Assembly: GCA_014075215.1 (NCBI GenBank)
Contig: CP046177.1
Location: 2,046,501-2,110,500 of the forward strand
Source: Flavobacteriaceae bacterium
GTDB taxonomy: Bacteria > Bacteroidota > Bacteroidia > Flavobacteriales > Flavobacteriaceae
Length of the DNA stretch: 64,000 nt
Direction of reading: 5' to 3'
A program made the translations under genes and the position numbers. Numbering within the stretch: position 1 is the stretch's first letter; every line of letters starts with the position of its first letter. Below, in pieces: positions 32,957 through 42,549 of this stretch. The notes under the pieces are model-generated. The model made no database searches, was not told where the DNA came from, and worked only from the letters and a program-made list of their open reading frames with translations.

Positions 32957-33289
32957 ATGGACTTTGGAAGTAAAATAACATTAGTACGTAAACAAAAAAA
33001 ACTATCTCAAAGTGAGTTGGGTAAACTTGCTAATGTGTCTGGTGATATTGTAGGTAAGTACGAGCGTAACGAAATGAAGCCATCTATTGATACTGCACAT
33101 AGATTAGCTAATGCTCTTAATGTTACGTTAGATTATTTGGTGGGCGATAGCGATACCGTTCTTTTTGATAAAGATATTACCAAACGCATGGAAGCTATTA
33201 TTAATATGGAAAGTGAAGATAAAAAAGCACTCTTTAAAATTCTTGATGCTTATATTAGAGATACTAATGCTAAAAAAACTTATTCATAA
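32957..33289 (+). CDS. XRE-family transcriptional regulator (unit 3)
   Basis: Identical to the 110-residue protein at 19036-19368: Cro/CI helix-turn-helix followed by a helical tail. Since units 1 and 3 share both regulator and operator, each regulator would act on both copies. The unit 2 regulator and operator are diverged and may be insulated from them. Confidence 0.88.
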   Translation: MDFGSKITLVRKQKKLSQSELGKLANVSGDIVGKYERNEMKPSIDTAHRLANALNVTLDYLVGDSDTVLFDKDITKRMEAIINMESEDKKALFKILDAYIRDTNAKKTYS

Positions 33290-33290
33290 A

Positions 33291-33314
33291 AAAAGAGCCG
33301 ATTAAGGCTCTTTT
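33291..33314. terminator. Bidirectional terminator (unit 3)
   Basis: AAAAGAGCC/GGCTCTTTT stem between the convergent XRE and immunity genes, the same as 19370-19393. Confidence 0.8.
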
Positions 33315-33670
33315 AAATCTTTTATAAAAATATCTAATTCTTTACTTTCATACAAATCAATACATTTCGCTATTGTTAAATTAGCATTGACTTTACTTTT
33401 ATATTTTGCTTTAGCTTTTTTCAAATATTCATCAATAAAATCAATTGCTTTTTCATAGTGTTCTATATCATAATTTCCCATTTGAACATACATTCCTGCA
33501 CTTCCTTCTGCTCTCAAAAGGGAATCTTTAATAGGAACACCTTTATACATACATTGACATAGAACATATTTTTTAAAATTGCTTTTTTCTACATCAACAA
33601 TTTTAATCTTATCTTGAGCCTTACAACTTAAGAGAACAAAACATAAAATAATAAATAATAAATGCTTCAT
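33302..33670 (-). CDS. Tai4-like immunity lipoprotein (unit 3)
   Basis: Identical to the protein at 19381-19749: lipoprotein signal with LLSC, Tai4-like blocks DIEHYEKAIDFIDEYL and KCIDLYESKELD. It provides a second copy of the immunity function against the Tae4-like toxin. Confidence 0.72.
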   Translation of the reverse strand: MKHLLFIILCFVLLSCKAQDKIKIVDVEKSNFKKYVLCQCMYKGVPIKDSLLRAEGSAGMYVQMGNYDIEHYEKAIDFIDEYLKKAKAKYKSKVNANLTIAKCIDLYESKELDIFIKDLKEP

Positions 33671-33674
33671 AAGT

Positions 33675-34654
33675 TTATTTAGTTATCCATAATTTTCCAA
33701 CACCATTTGATAAGTAAAAACTAGGCGAATAGTTTCCACCCAATCTATTACTACCATCCCATAAAGTTCCGTGTCCAGTAGCATCACTCCAAGTTCCTCT
33801 CGTGTCATAAATAATAACACCTGTATGTCCTTTAAAATGATTAGGGTCTGAACTAATAATACTAGGAGGACCGTATGTAGCTGTTAAATGTTTTTCTAAA
33901 GCCACAACCCTAAATATATACCAAGCTGTCTTACCTTCACTTGAAGATGTCTGTCCTTGAATATAAGGTATGCTTGCGCCTGATTTATTAAGTGTATGGC
34001 TCACTCTACAAGCACACGTATTGGAAAAATTCCAGCATCAATATTTTGCTCTACACGACCACCAACCATATCTCCAAATTGGTCATTTGTAATTCCCCCT
34101 CCAGGATAATCACTACCGTATTTAGGATAATTACTTTCTAAATCAGAAAAAGAAGGTAGAGTATTTGGTCTATTAATTGCAGTAGCTCCGTATTTATTAA
34201 TGAATTGGTCATATTTCCCTATAACTGCACTAGAAGCCTGTAAACTAAGTATATTATTCCAATCACTTAAATCTGTAACTTTTACTAATTGGTCTTTACC
34301 ATCATCCACGTGTACGCGAGTAGTATTCCCTTTGCTGTCAGTATATTCGTAATCTGTAAAGAATTTTCCGCCATCAGGGTCAACTCCATTAATTGGGTTA
34401 TTACCCATTCCCAAATAAGGGGAACTATATTGTCCTGCTGGGTCAGTAGTTAGCCAACGACCTATACGACTATCCCACAGTCGTAACTCAAACGCTTCCT
34501 TCCCAGTTTCAGGGTCTTTTTCTTGTCCTTGATACGCATATCTATACGGTTCTCCATTTACAATTTGTCTATTCGGCATTGGCATACCAAAGGTATAATA
34601 ACGGTAAATAACGCATTTTTTGAGAAAAGATACATATTCACTTTTTTGGCGCAA
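33675..34654 (-). pseudogene. Orphan Rhs tip with Tae4-like toxin, frameshifted (unit 3)
   Basis: From the Rhs core onward it equals unit 1, including the frame break at about 34021 just ahead of the catalytic-Cys motif NTCACRVS. Both frames (34001-34654 and 33675-34004) overlap by 4 bp. The leader differs: here the reading starts MRQKSEYVSFLKKCVIYRYY and joins at FGMPMPNRQ, closer to a natural Rhs core (YYTFG) than unit 1 (YFSFG). The large N-terminal Rhs shell is missing. The region to the right (34655-34890) holds only a terminator and no gene. Confidence 0.8.
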
Positions 34655-34784
34655 ATGATGGAGAAGGGTTTAATGCATCTTTACTTATATCATGTGAACA
34701 AAATATCTAAACAAGTCATTTTTATGAGAAATTTTATAAAAAACGAGTAAAAATAGTTTAAAGATTATTTTCTTTTTCATAGAT

Positions 34785-34815
34785 AAGAGAGCTGCTCTGT
34801 TATGGAGTGGCTCTC
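34785..34815. terminator. Terminator-like hairpin at the array/core boundary
   Basis: AGAGAGC and GCTCTCT form a stem around a loop of about 17 bases, with a T-rich run behind it. It lies between the last Rhs tip and prc and is the last feature before housekeeping genes start. Confidence 0.5.
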
Positions 34816-34890
34816 TATTTATATGCTAGTCGGGTTTTGGTATCACGTAATAAGTAGTCTATGAGCAAGTAGGTACTCTGGTTTTTAAAT

Positions 34891-37005
34891 CTAATTTTTT
34901 ACAATTTCATTTTGAGGTGCTAATCTTAGGGAGTTCAACACATTTAAAGCTTCATTTATATACATATCTTTTGTTAGGTTTTTATGCCATCGCTCTCTTT
35001 TTAGTTTTAAATCCTCATTACTGGACAGTAGCACTAATTCATATTTAGGAGAGTTAAAAGTCAAATTTGAACTAAATTCAAAAACAGCATCAAACTTTTT
35101 TGTGTCTGCTTCTTTAACAGTTACATCTTTTACATAATCTCTATAATTTAAAGAATAGCTGGTATCATCTTGTTCTTGCTTTAACCATTTGGCGTATTCG
35201 TTTATTAATTTAAAATTGATACTGCTCGCAATCCTTTCTTTACTTTCATTTACAACATCTGAAAAATTGTCGTAAGAATTCGTTTTTACATAACTGGCTT
35301 GTGGTACTTTGTCCCAAGGCAGTGCTCCTTCCATATCACGTTCTCCAAACTTCATATAACTGTAACGGCTTGGCATGGCAATGTCCGGATAAACACCTTC
35401 TACCTGTGTAGATCCCCCATTTATCCTGTAAAATTTTTGAATGGTCATTTTTAAAAAGCCAATGTCTTTTTTGTAGCTTGGATAAAATTGATTCATGGGA
35501 ATTACCTGCTGTACAGTTCCTTTACCAAAGGTTTGGTTCCCTCCCAAAATAACGGCTCTGTTATAGTCCTGCATGGCGGCAGCTAAGATTTCCGATGCGG
35601 AAGCAGAAAGTTCATTTACTAAAATGACCAGTTTTCCGTCCCATTGTATTTTTGGATTTCTATCACTCCTGATAATTGGTTTTTCACCGCGGTATTTCAC
35701 TTGAACAATGGGTCCTTTATTGATAAACAGTCCGGCGATCTCTACGGCCGTTTTTAGCGAACCACCGCCGTTATTCCTTAAATCGATGATAAGGCCATCT
35801 ACATTTTCTGCTTTTAACCTTTCAATTTCTTTTTCCATGTCTTTGGCAGAATCTCTTGTAGTAATATCGGAAAAATCAATATAGAATTTCGGGAGGTCTA
35901 TCACCCCATATTTTTTACCATTTTTTGTTACAACAGAAGATTTTACAAACGTTTCTTCCAGTTCTACAACATCTCTAATAATAGAAATTACCTTAGTAGA
36001 ACCATCCAGCTTTTTTTTAACCGTTAACCTTACTTCCGTGCCTTTAGGGCCTTTTATAAATTTAATAGCATCGTCTAAACGCATTCCTACAATATCCAAG
36101 GGCTCTTTTTCTGCCTGCGCAACTTTCAGAATAATATCTCCGGGTTCTAAATCCCCTTGTTTCCACGCCGGCCCTCCGGAAACCAGTTCAACAATATGTG
36201 TGTAGATTCCTTTTTTTTGCAAGCGGGCACCAATCCCCTCCAGTTTTCCGGATATATTCTGGTCAAAACGATCTTTAATTCTCGGACTCATATAAGTAGT
36301 ATGAGGATCAAAACCGCCAACAATACTATTTAAAAAAGTAGAAAACCAATCACTGTGTTCTAATTCTTCAATTCTTTGATAAAGTTCATCCATATTTTTT
36401 AGTACTTCGGCTCTGACCTCTTCTTCCAAAGTCTTAAATGATGCTTTTTTATAGTTGTTGTCCTTTTGGTATTTTTCTTCTTGTAATTTTTCTTTTTCCT
36501 GAATTTTACTTATGACCTGTAATTTTAACTGCTTTCTCCAATAGTCAATTAATTGGTTTTCATTTTCAGCATAAGGGAGTTGTTTAAAATCAACATTAAT
36601 GGTCTCTTTCTTCTTATAGTTAAAAGGTGCGCCCAGAAGCTTCCCATAGTATTGTTTTGCAGATCTTACTTTTTCAATGAAACGATCATACACAAGGTGA
36701 TAGAACGATAAATCAACATTTATGATTTGATTGTCTATTCGATACTTATACTTAGAGAATTTTCTAATATCTGCCTGTGTAAAATATCTTTTTGAAGGGT
36801 CTAATCCGTCAATAAAACTGTGAAAAACCAGCTCGGAAAAATCATCATCTAAATCCTTTTCTACAAAATGCCCACGTGTTAACATATTTTTTAATACATA
36901 GATAATGATCTTATCTTTTTCGGGATCACTAAGAGTAGTTGCATGACCGCTTATTACCACTGATAAGAAGAGTAGTAGAAAAAAGATACTGAGTTTTGTT
37001 TTCAT
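34891..37005 (-). CDS. prc: Carboxy-terminal processing (tail-specific) protease, S41A family
   Basis: 704 residues with a signal peptide (MKTKLSIFFLLLFLSVVISG), so it works in the periplasm. Order of parts: helical N-terminal domain (about 25-230, with a charged coiled stretch at 165-195), PDZ domain (about 240-330, GIGARLQKKG, GDLEPGDIILKV), S41 protease core (about 340-560), and a C-terminal DUF3340-like part. The catalytic Ser lies in NELSASASEILAAAMQDY and the general-base Lys in QTFGKGTVQQV. Prc proteases degrade or mature periplasmic proteins from their C-termini. The length of about 700 matches Gram-negative Prc. The minus-strand neighbour at 37087 is a separate gene. Confidence 0.95.
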   Translation of the reverse strand: MKTKLSIFFLLLFLSVVISGHATTLSDPEKDKIIIYVLKNMLTRGHFVEKDLDDDFSELVFHSFIDGLDPSKRYFTQADIRKFSKYKYRIDNQIINVDLSFYHLVYDRFIEKVRSAKQYYGKLLGAPFNYKKKETINVDFKQLPYAENENQLIDYWRKQLKLQVISKIQEKEKLQEEKYQKDNNYKKASFKTLEEEVRAEVLKNMDELYQRIEELEHSDWFSTFLNSIVGGFDPHTTYMSPRIKDRFDQNISGKLEGIGARLQKKGIYTHIVELVSGGPAWKQGDLEPGDIILKVAQAEKEPLDIVGMRLDDAIKFIKGPKGTEVRLTVKKKLDGSTKVISIIRDVVELEETFVKSSVVTKNGKKYGVIDLPKFYIDFSDITTRDSAKDMEKEIERLKAENVDGLIIDLRNNGGGSLKTAVEIAGLFINKGPIVQVKYRGEKPIIRSDRNPKIQWDGKLVILVNELSASASEILAAAMQDYNRAVILGGNQTFGKGTVQQVIPMNQFYPSYKKDIGFLKMTIQKFYRINGGSTQVEGVYPDIAMPSRYSYMKFGERDMEGALPWDKVPQASYVKTNSYDNFSDVVNESKERIASSINFKLINEYAKWLKQEQDDTSYSLNYRDYVKDVTVKEADTKKFDAVFEFSSNLTFNSPKYELVLLSSNEDLKLKRERWHKNLTKDMYINEALNVLNSLRLAPQNEIVKN

Positions 37006-37086
37006 AAGTGTCTTACTGATTTTAATGATTACATGTTAGGCCTTGCTAATATACTAAAATGATGCCAGGTTTTTTGAGAATCTGTC

Positions 37087-37599
37087 TTACTTCTTTTTAT
37101 AAATACCTCTAAACAACTCCTTGACGATATTACCATCCGTACCAATATGTGTCCATATCTGATGCACAGAGCCATCTTTCTTTTTTGACCATGTTATTTG
37201 ATGGTAATAAGTACCGTTTTTATTTTTTACAGGATCACTTTTTAAAACCATTTTCCCGTCGATAAAAACACCTTTGAGACGTAAAGAATAGCCCGAATTG
37301 TCTACCCATATTTGATTCCAGGTTTTGTCCGGCCTGTTATAGTAATTATAGCTGGTACCTTTGCTTGCACTTGTTTTGGACTCCCAGTTCTCTTGAAGAA
37401 GGCAATTATTTTGGAGTTTTACAACCCTGTTGGTACCAATTAATTTATCATCGGTATTATATACATTCCAGGAACCTGCCCAGAAGTTAAATTGAGCATA
37501 TACCTCCGCATCACATGGGTTTTTGGTACTCTTCTGTGAAACTCCGTATAGCGAAAACAAAAAACATACATATAATGAAAATATTTTTAATAGTTTCAT
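37087..37599 (-). CDS. Exported DUF1579-like protein
   Basis: 170 residues with a signal peptide (MKLLKIFSLYVCFLFSLYGVSQ). The mature part has FNFWAGSWNVYNTDDKLIGT, QENWESKTSASKGTSYNYY, IWVDNSGYSLRLKG and a closing RGIYKKK. The spacing of W and strand segments fits a lipocalin-like beta-barrel of the DUF1579 kind. The function is unknown; a small-ligand-binding or periplasmic role is possible. It is transcribed away from surE, with which it shares a 115-bp intergenic region. Confidence 0.65.
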   Translation of the reverse strand: MKLLKIFSLYVCFLFSLYGVSQKSTKNPCDAEVYAQFNFWAGSWNVYNTDDKLIGTNRVVKLQNNCLLQENWESKTSASKGTSYNYYNRPDKTWNQIWVDNSGYSLRLKGVFIDGKMVLKSDPVKNKNGTYYHQITWSKKKDGSVHQIWTHIGTDGNIVKELFRGIYKKK

Positions 37600-37714
37600 A
37601 GTAGGATTGATTAACCGTACAATGTTAACTAAAAAACCTTATAGATAATCTTTATAAAATGTTAAAATGATTTTAGTTTATTTGGCTTATTTTTGTGCTA
37701 AATAGTATGTAATA

Positions 37715-38485
37715 ATGAGTAAAAAACCTTTGATTTTGGTTACTAATGACGACGGGATTACAGCTCCGGGGATTCGCTCTTTAATAAGAATTATGAATAC
37801 TATCGGGGATGTGGTGGTAGTTGCACCTGATAATCCGCAAAGCGGTATGGGGCATGCAATTACAGTAGATAATGTATTACATTGCAATCCGATTACAATA
37901 GATGACGGGCCTCAAATAGAATATAGTTGTTCCGGTACTCCTGCAGACTGTGTAAAAATGGCAGTCAATGAAATTTTAAACAGAAAACCGGATTTGTGTG
38001 TTTCGGGAATCAATCACGGTTCTAATTCTTCAATTAGTGTCATTTATTCAGGTACTATGAGTGCTGCAGTAGAAGCAGGTATTGAAGGGGTTCCGGCAAT
38101 TGGTTTTTCGTTATTAGATTTTAAATGGCACGCAGATTTTAAAGCATCTTCCGAGTTTATAAAAAAAATAACAAAAAAGGCTTTGGAGCATGGAATACCG
38201 GAAGCTACGGTTTTAAATGTGAACATCCCCAAATTAAAAAAGAAAGAGATTAAAGGGATAAAAATATGCCGACAGGCTAACGGATATTGGAAAGAAGATT
38301 TTGACAAGCGTACGAGTCCTTTCGGAAAAGAATATTACTGGTTATCAGGAGAATTTGTCAATAAGGATAAAGGAGAAGATACGGATATATGGGCTTTGGA
38401 TAACGGATATATATCTGTTGTTCCGGTTCAGTTTGATTTAACGGCACACCATATGATTCAAAAATTAAACTCATGGGATTTATAA
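37715..38485 (+). CDS. surE: 5'/3'-nucleotidase SurE
   Basis: 256 residues, the usual length. It dephosphorylates nucleoside monophosphates and other phosphomonoesters. The metal-binding start LVTNDDGITAPGI (Asp-Asp), the Ser in PDNPQSGMGHAIT, and the Asn in SGINHGSNSS are present, as is the VSVIYSGTMSAAVEA block. Its stop overlaps the next gene by 13 bp. The order surE-membrane protein-lpxB is usual in Flavobacteriaceae. Confidence 0.97.
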   Translation: MSKKPLILVTNDDGITAPGIRSLIRIMNTIGDVVVVAPDNPQSGMGHAITVDNVLHCNPITIDDGPQIEYSCSGTPADCVKMAVNEILNRKPDLCVSGINHGSNSSISVIYSGTMSAAVEAGIEGVPAIGFSLLDFKWHADFKASSEFIKKITKKALEHGIPEATVLNVNIPKLKKKEIKGIKICRQANGYWKEDFDKRTSPFGKEYYWLSGEFVNKDKGEDTDIWALDNGYISVVPVQFDLTAHHMIQKLNSWDL

Positions 38486-38760
38486 AAAAAGAAATAGGCA
38501 TCGGATTTTTGGTTTCTTTGTTTTCTACGGCTTGCGGTATCTTTTTATATTTACAATATTTCTCTAAATACGGTTTTGAAGCTACATTAAATATGATTGA
38601 AGAGGGAAACCTGTATGGGCAGGTATTAGCTTTAGCTGCTTTGCCTAATATATTTGTGTTTTTTGTTTTTTTAAAAAAGAAACAAGACTACAGGGCCAGG
38701 GGAGTTCTGATAGCTTCTATTGTAACAGTTTTAACCACTTTTATTTTAAAGTTATTTTAA
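38473..38760 (+). CDS. Small membrane protein between surE and lpxB
   Basis: 95 residues with three hydrophobic segments (about 8-28, 48-66, 76-93), ending KKKQDYRARGVLIASIVTVL and a short tail. It overlaps surE by 13 bp and is probably translated together with it. No known function; it is typical of this locus in flavobacteria. Confidence 0.8.
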   Translation: MGFIKKEIGIGFLVSLFSTACGIFLYLQYFSKYGFEATLNMIEEGNLYGQVLALAALPNIFVFFVFLKKKQDYRARGVLIASIVTVLTTFILKLF

Positions 38761-38831
38761 CACGGGAGAATAAAGTTAACACAAATGGTGATGTGCTAAA
38801 AATAAAAGCACCACCTGACAATTTCAGGCTC

Positions 38832-39941
38832 ATGAAATACTATATTATAGCTGGTGAGGCTTCCGGAGATTTACATGGTTCGAACCTGATAAAGGCACTG
38901 TATAAAAAGGATAAAAATGCCATCATCAGGTGTTGGGGTGGTGATTTAATGGGGGCTACCGGTGCAACTTTAGTAAAGCATTATAAGGAACTTGCTTTTA
39001 TGGGGTTTTTGGAAGTACTGCTGAATATTTTTACCATTTTTAGAAATATTTCCTTTTGCAAAAAAGACATCATCGAGTTTAATCCCGATGTCATTATTTT
39101 TATAGATTATTCCGGGTTCAATTTACGCATTGCAAAATGGGCCAAAGCACAAAACTTCAGAACAAATTATTATATATCCCCGCAAGTTTGGGCATCCAGA
39201 GCCGGTAGGGTTCGGAGTATCCAAAGAGATATAAATGCCATGTATGTAATTCTCCCTTTTGAAAAAGAATTTTATCAAAAATACGGGTACCATGTACATT
39301 TTGTAGGACACCCGTTAGTAGATGCCGTAACAAACAGGAAGCAGGTAGATGAACAGCTATTTAGAAAAAAATATCAATTATCCGATAAGCCTGTTATTGC
39401 ATTATTACCCGGTAGTAGAAAACAGGAAATTACTAAAATGCTTTCAGTAATGCTTTCCGTAACAGACATTTTTCAAGATTACGAATTTGTAATTGCAGGA
39501 GCACCAAGTCAGCCTTTTTCTTTTTATAAGAATATCATTGGAGATAAAAAGATGTCTTTTGTAAAAGATAAAACACACGATTTGTTAAGTATATCCAGTG
39601 CTGCATTAGTAACTTCAGGAACCGCAACTTTGGAGACGGCATTGTTCAAAGTTCCTCAAGTGGTTTGTTATAAAGGAAATGCATTATCATACCAAATAGC
39701 TAAGAGAATTATTACGTTAAAATTTATTTCTCTAGTCAATTTAATTATGGACAAAAAAGTGGTAAAAGAATTAATTCAGTATGATTTTACCCGGGAAAAT
39801 CTTATAAGAGAGCTCTCCCTAATTTTAGATAAAAAACATCAGGAGAAGCTGTTTTTAGATTACTTTGAACTGGAGAAGAGGCTGGGCGGTACCGGAGCTT
39901 CCGAAAAAGTTGCCGAACTTATTGTAAAAAATACCTCATAG
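38832..39941 (+). CDS. lpxB: Lipid-A-disaccharide synthase
   Basis: 369 residues from the ATG at 38832, which starts the conserved MKYYIIAGEASGDLHGSNL; an upstream in-frame GTG-type start at 38793 would add 13 non-conserved residues. The enzyme joins UDP-diacylglucosamine and lipid X to form the lipid A disaccharide at the inner membrane. Family blocks: NPDVIIFIDYSGFN, YYISPQVWASRAGR, FVGHPLVD, LLPGSRKQEI, TSGTATLE and a C-terminal LGGTGASEKVAELI. Third gene of the surE cluster. Confidence 0.97.
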   Translation: MKYYIIAGEASGDLHGSNLIKALYKKDKNAIIRCWGGDLMGATGATLVKHYKELAFMGFLEVLLNIFTIFRNISFCKKDIIEFNPDVIIFIDYSGFNLRIAKWAKAQNFRTNYYISPQVWASRAGRVRSIQRDINAMYVILPFEKEFYQKYGYHVHFVGHPLVDAVTNRKQVDEQLFRKKYQLSDKPVIALLPGSRKQEITKMLSVMLSVTDIFQDYEFVIAGAPSQPFSFYKNIIGDKKMSFVKDKTHDLLSISSAALVTSGTATLETALFKVPQVVCYKGNALSYQIAKRIITLKFISLVNLIMDKKVVKELIQYDFTRENLIRELSLILDKKHQEKLFLDYFELEKRLGGTGASEKVAELIVKNTS

Positions 39942-39951
39942 TAGCTGTTTT

Positions 39952-39979
39952 AAGTTTGAAAGTTCCAAGTTTGAAAGTT
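39952..39979 (+). repeat. Tandem AAGTTTGAAAGTT repeat
   Basis: AAGTTTGAAAGTT occurs at 39952-39964 and 39967-39979 (15-bp period), just after lpxB. An inverted, shorter relative CTTTCAAACTT is found at about 40115. The 269-bp gap to comEC has no gene. Confidence 0.6.
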
Positions 39980-40210
39980 TTGGCAGGTTTTAGATTAGGG
40001 TTATAAATTTTCCTTATAACACTATAAATAAAATTTATTATTAAGATCTTTGCAGCATTGATTTGTCGAAAAGTTAGTATTAAAGCTCTCAAAGTTAAAA
40101 TATAAGTTTTTACACTTTCAAACTTTACAACTTTTAAACTCTTCAACTGTCTTTTTTTAAGAAAATAAAAGTTAAAATAATACAACATAAGTATTTTATA
40201 GTATATTTAC

Positions 40211-42235
40211 ATGGTTATGAAAAAATTGCTAGACTATTTGCCATTCCATTTCACATTATTCCTCATGTTGGGAATTTTGACTCAGTTTTACTTTAAAGTA
40301 TGGTCGTTTGGTTTTTACGGGATTATCTATACTGCTCTCATGCTTTTATCTATTTTAGTTATTTTAAAAAAATCAACCTTCTATTTTTTAAGTGCCCGGG
40401 CTTTGTTTTTTTATACAGGAATAGTAGCTGTTTATATTCAGGATAATACCAATTACGATTCTCATTATTTAAACCATTTTAAGGAAAAATCGACCGTCAT
40501 ATTAGCAGTAAAAAAAATGGTAACGTCCGGCCATTTTACTAATACATACGAAGCATCTGTTACTCAGGTTGATACTGTAAAAACAAGGGGTGCTATTCTG
40601 TTAAACATTCAAAAAGATAGTACAAATAAACGCTTAAAAACAGGTGATTGCATTTTTGTAAAACCAATTATCAAAGAATTAATTCCTCCTTTAAATCCAT
40701 ATCAGTTTCACTATAAATCGTATTTAAAAAAACGAGGAATGACACATCAAATTTTTCTTGAAAAGGATGCATATACCTTGTTAAAAGAAAAACGATTTTC
40801 TTTAGAGAAGTTTGCTTCCGAAATAAGAAGTGCCATTCAAAGATCATTAGAGAGCTACCATTTTCAAGAAGATGAACTGGCCGTTATAAATGCCTTGCTA
40901 TTAGGGCAAAGACAATATATTTCCAAAGAATTAATGGATGATTATTCTCATGCCGGAGCTATTCATATTTTGGCTGTTTCAGGATTACATGTGGGCATTT
41001 TATTATGGATGCTATCTTTTGTTTTAAAGCCTTTGGAGCGAATTAAAAACGGAAAAACTATAAAAACGATTTTTCTTATTATACTGCTTTGGGCATTTGC
41101 GCTCATCGCAGGACTTTCTGCATCTGTGGTAAGGGCCGTAACGATGTTTACCTTTGTTGCTGCTGCATTGACAATGAACAGGACACGTCATATTCTGTAT
41201 GCTATCATAGCCTCGCTGTTTTTCTTACTGTTGATAAAACCCTTGTTTTTATTTGATGTGGGATTTCAGCTAAGCTATCTGGCAGTTTTTGGAATTGTTT
41301 GGATACAACCTAAAATCTATCGGATTTGGAAACCAAAATACAAGCTCATTGATACCTTTTGGCAATTATGCACTGTATCCATAGGAGCGCAATTCGGGAT
41401 TTTACCACTTACATTGTATTATTTTCACCAGTTTCCCGGGTTATTTATGATAACGAACCTGGTTGTTATTCCGTTTTTAGGAGGAGTCCTGATTACAGGT
41501 ATGCTACTGATAATATTAGCAATATCAGGAGCTTTATCGGAGTTTTTAGCAACACTTTACGGTGCTGTCATTTCACTGATGAATGACTTTATCCGTTTTA
41601 TATCGGAACAAGAAACTTTTTTAATTACGGATATTTCCTTTTCGGGGTTTTTAATGATTATTGCCTATATGGTGCTTATACGTATCGGGGTTTTGTTTTC
41701 GAAACATAATTATAAAAACCTGATCGTTTTGCTATGGTTCGTATGTATATTTCAGGGAGTTCTTATTTTTGAAAAATACTCGAGAGAAAGCAAAAAGGAG
41801 TTTATTGTTTTTCATAAAAGTAAAAATACGATTCTTGGAATAAGACAGGCAGGTTCTTTAAAGGTCTATCATTCCGGAAATTTAGAAGCAACATATAAAA
41901 TTATAGCGCCCTATAAGGTAGGAGAAGGAGTTTCATTAGCCTATAGCGATACAATTCCAAACTTTTTTCAGGTAGAGAAACCCATACTTATTATTGATAC
42001 TTTAGGGATATATCAGTTTAAAAGTAGTAAAAATGCCATTGTTATATTAAGACAGTCCACACGTATTCATCTTGAAAGGTTAATTAAAGTACTCAAACCG
42101 GAATACATCATCGCAGATGGGTCAAATTATAAAAGTATGGTTTTAAAGTGGGAAGAAACCTGTCTAAAAAATCATATTCCGTTTTGGTATACTGGCCGGG
42201 ACGGAGCTTATATTATAAAAGAAGATAAGCAATAG
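40211..42235 (+). CDS. comEC: ComEC/Rec2-family competence membrane protein
   Basis: About 674 residues; the true start may be the Met two codons later. It has an N-terminal DUF4131-type part with a small OB-like domain, then the polytopic Competence domain with the signature HAGAIHILAVSGLHVGILLW (about 252-271) and about ten membrane helices. The C-terminal 150 residues (KEFIVFHKSKNTILGIRQAG onwards) are soluble but lack the metal-binding motif of a metallo-beta-lactamase domain, as in many Bacteroidetes homologues. It forms the channel that takes up single-stranded DNA during natural transformation. Confidence 0.92.
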   Translation: MVMKKLLDYLPFHFTLFLMLGILTQFYFKVWSFGFYGIIYTALMLLSILVILKKSTFYFLSARALFFYTGIVAVYIQDNTNYDSHYLNHFKEKSTVILAVKKMVTSGHFTNTYEASVTQVDTVKTRGAILLNIQKDSTNKRLKTGDCIFVKPIIKELIPPLNPYQFHYKSYLKKRGMTHQIFLEKDAYTLLKEKRFSLEKFASEIRSAIQRSLESYHFQEDELAVINALLLGQRQYISKELMDDYSHAGAIHILAVSGLHVGILLWMLSFVLKPLERIKNGKTIKTIFLIILLWAFALIAGLSASVVRAVTMFTFVAAALTMNRTRHILYAIIASLFFLLLIKPLFLFDVGFQLSYLAVFGIVWIQPKIYRIWKPKYKLIDTFWQLCTVSIGAQFGILPLTLYYFHQFPGLFMITNLVVIPFLGGVLITGMLLIILAISGALSEFLATLYGAVISLMNDFIRFISEQETFLITDISFSGFLMIIAYMVLIRIGVLFSKHNYKNLIVLLWFVCIFQGVLIFEKYSRESKKEFIVFHKSKNTILGIRQAGSLKVYHSGNLEATYKIIAPYKVGEGVSLAYSDTIPNFFQVEKPILIIDTLGIYQFKSSKNAIVILRQSTRIHLERLIKVLKPEYIIADGSNYKSMVLKWEETCLKNHIPFWYTGRDGAYIIKEDKQ

Positions 42236-42370
42236 GCAGAAAATGAATGTATTCAAGACCCATTACGATTTTTAACTGTTTTATTTTATAGGAAAGAAAG
42301 TTTCTAAAAAAATAATTACTCATATTTTATAAAAACGGGTTGAATTTCCTATTTTAACTCATAAAAATAC

Positions 42371-42418
42371 CAATCCCTGAAAACAGTGAAATTTTGAAAT
42401 CACTGTTTTCAGGGATTG
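42371..42418. repeat. Long perfect inverted repeat (hairpin)
   Basis: CAATCCCTGAAAACAGTG (42371-42388) pairs perfectly with CACTGTTTTCAGGGATTG (42401-42418). It is longer than an ordinary terminator and lacks a T run; it may still stop transcription after comEC or be a remnant of a small repeat element. The rest of 42236-42549 is non-coding. Confidence 0.6.
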
Positions 42419-42549
42419 ACACGTGTTTTTCTATATCATAGGTTTGTTCTATTCAAAATTCAGTTGTTATGAGCATTCTTTACTACCCCTCATAAAAATT
42501 GCAATTAGCTTGAATACAAAAACAAATTTTCAATGTTAAACATCAAATC

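Larger units (their letters stand above)
28748..34585. repeat. 5,838-bp direct duplication, copy 2 (Rhs module unit 3)
   Basis: Same sequence as 14827-20664 at offset +13,921, with identical proteins and no indel. Here the left side runs on through the complete ORF6N gene into non-coding region B. On the right the match ends in the Rhs core, where the flank is different from that of copy 1. Confidence 0.88.

Noticed and set aside
39919..40188. 89-codon minus-strand frame behind lpxB
   Set aside because: It overlaps the lpxB end and tandem AAGTTTGAAAGTT repeats and has low-complexity content; not a gene.
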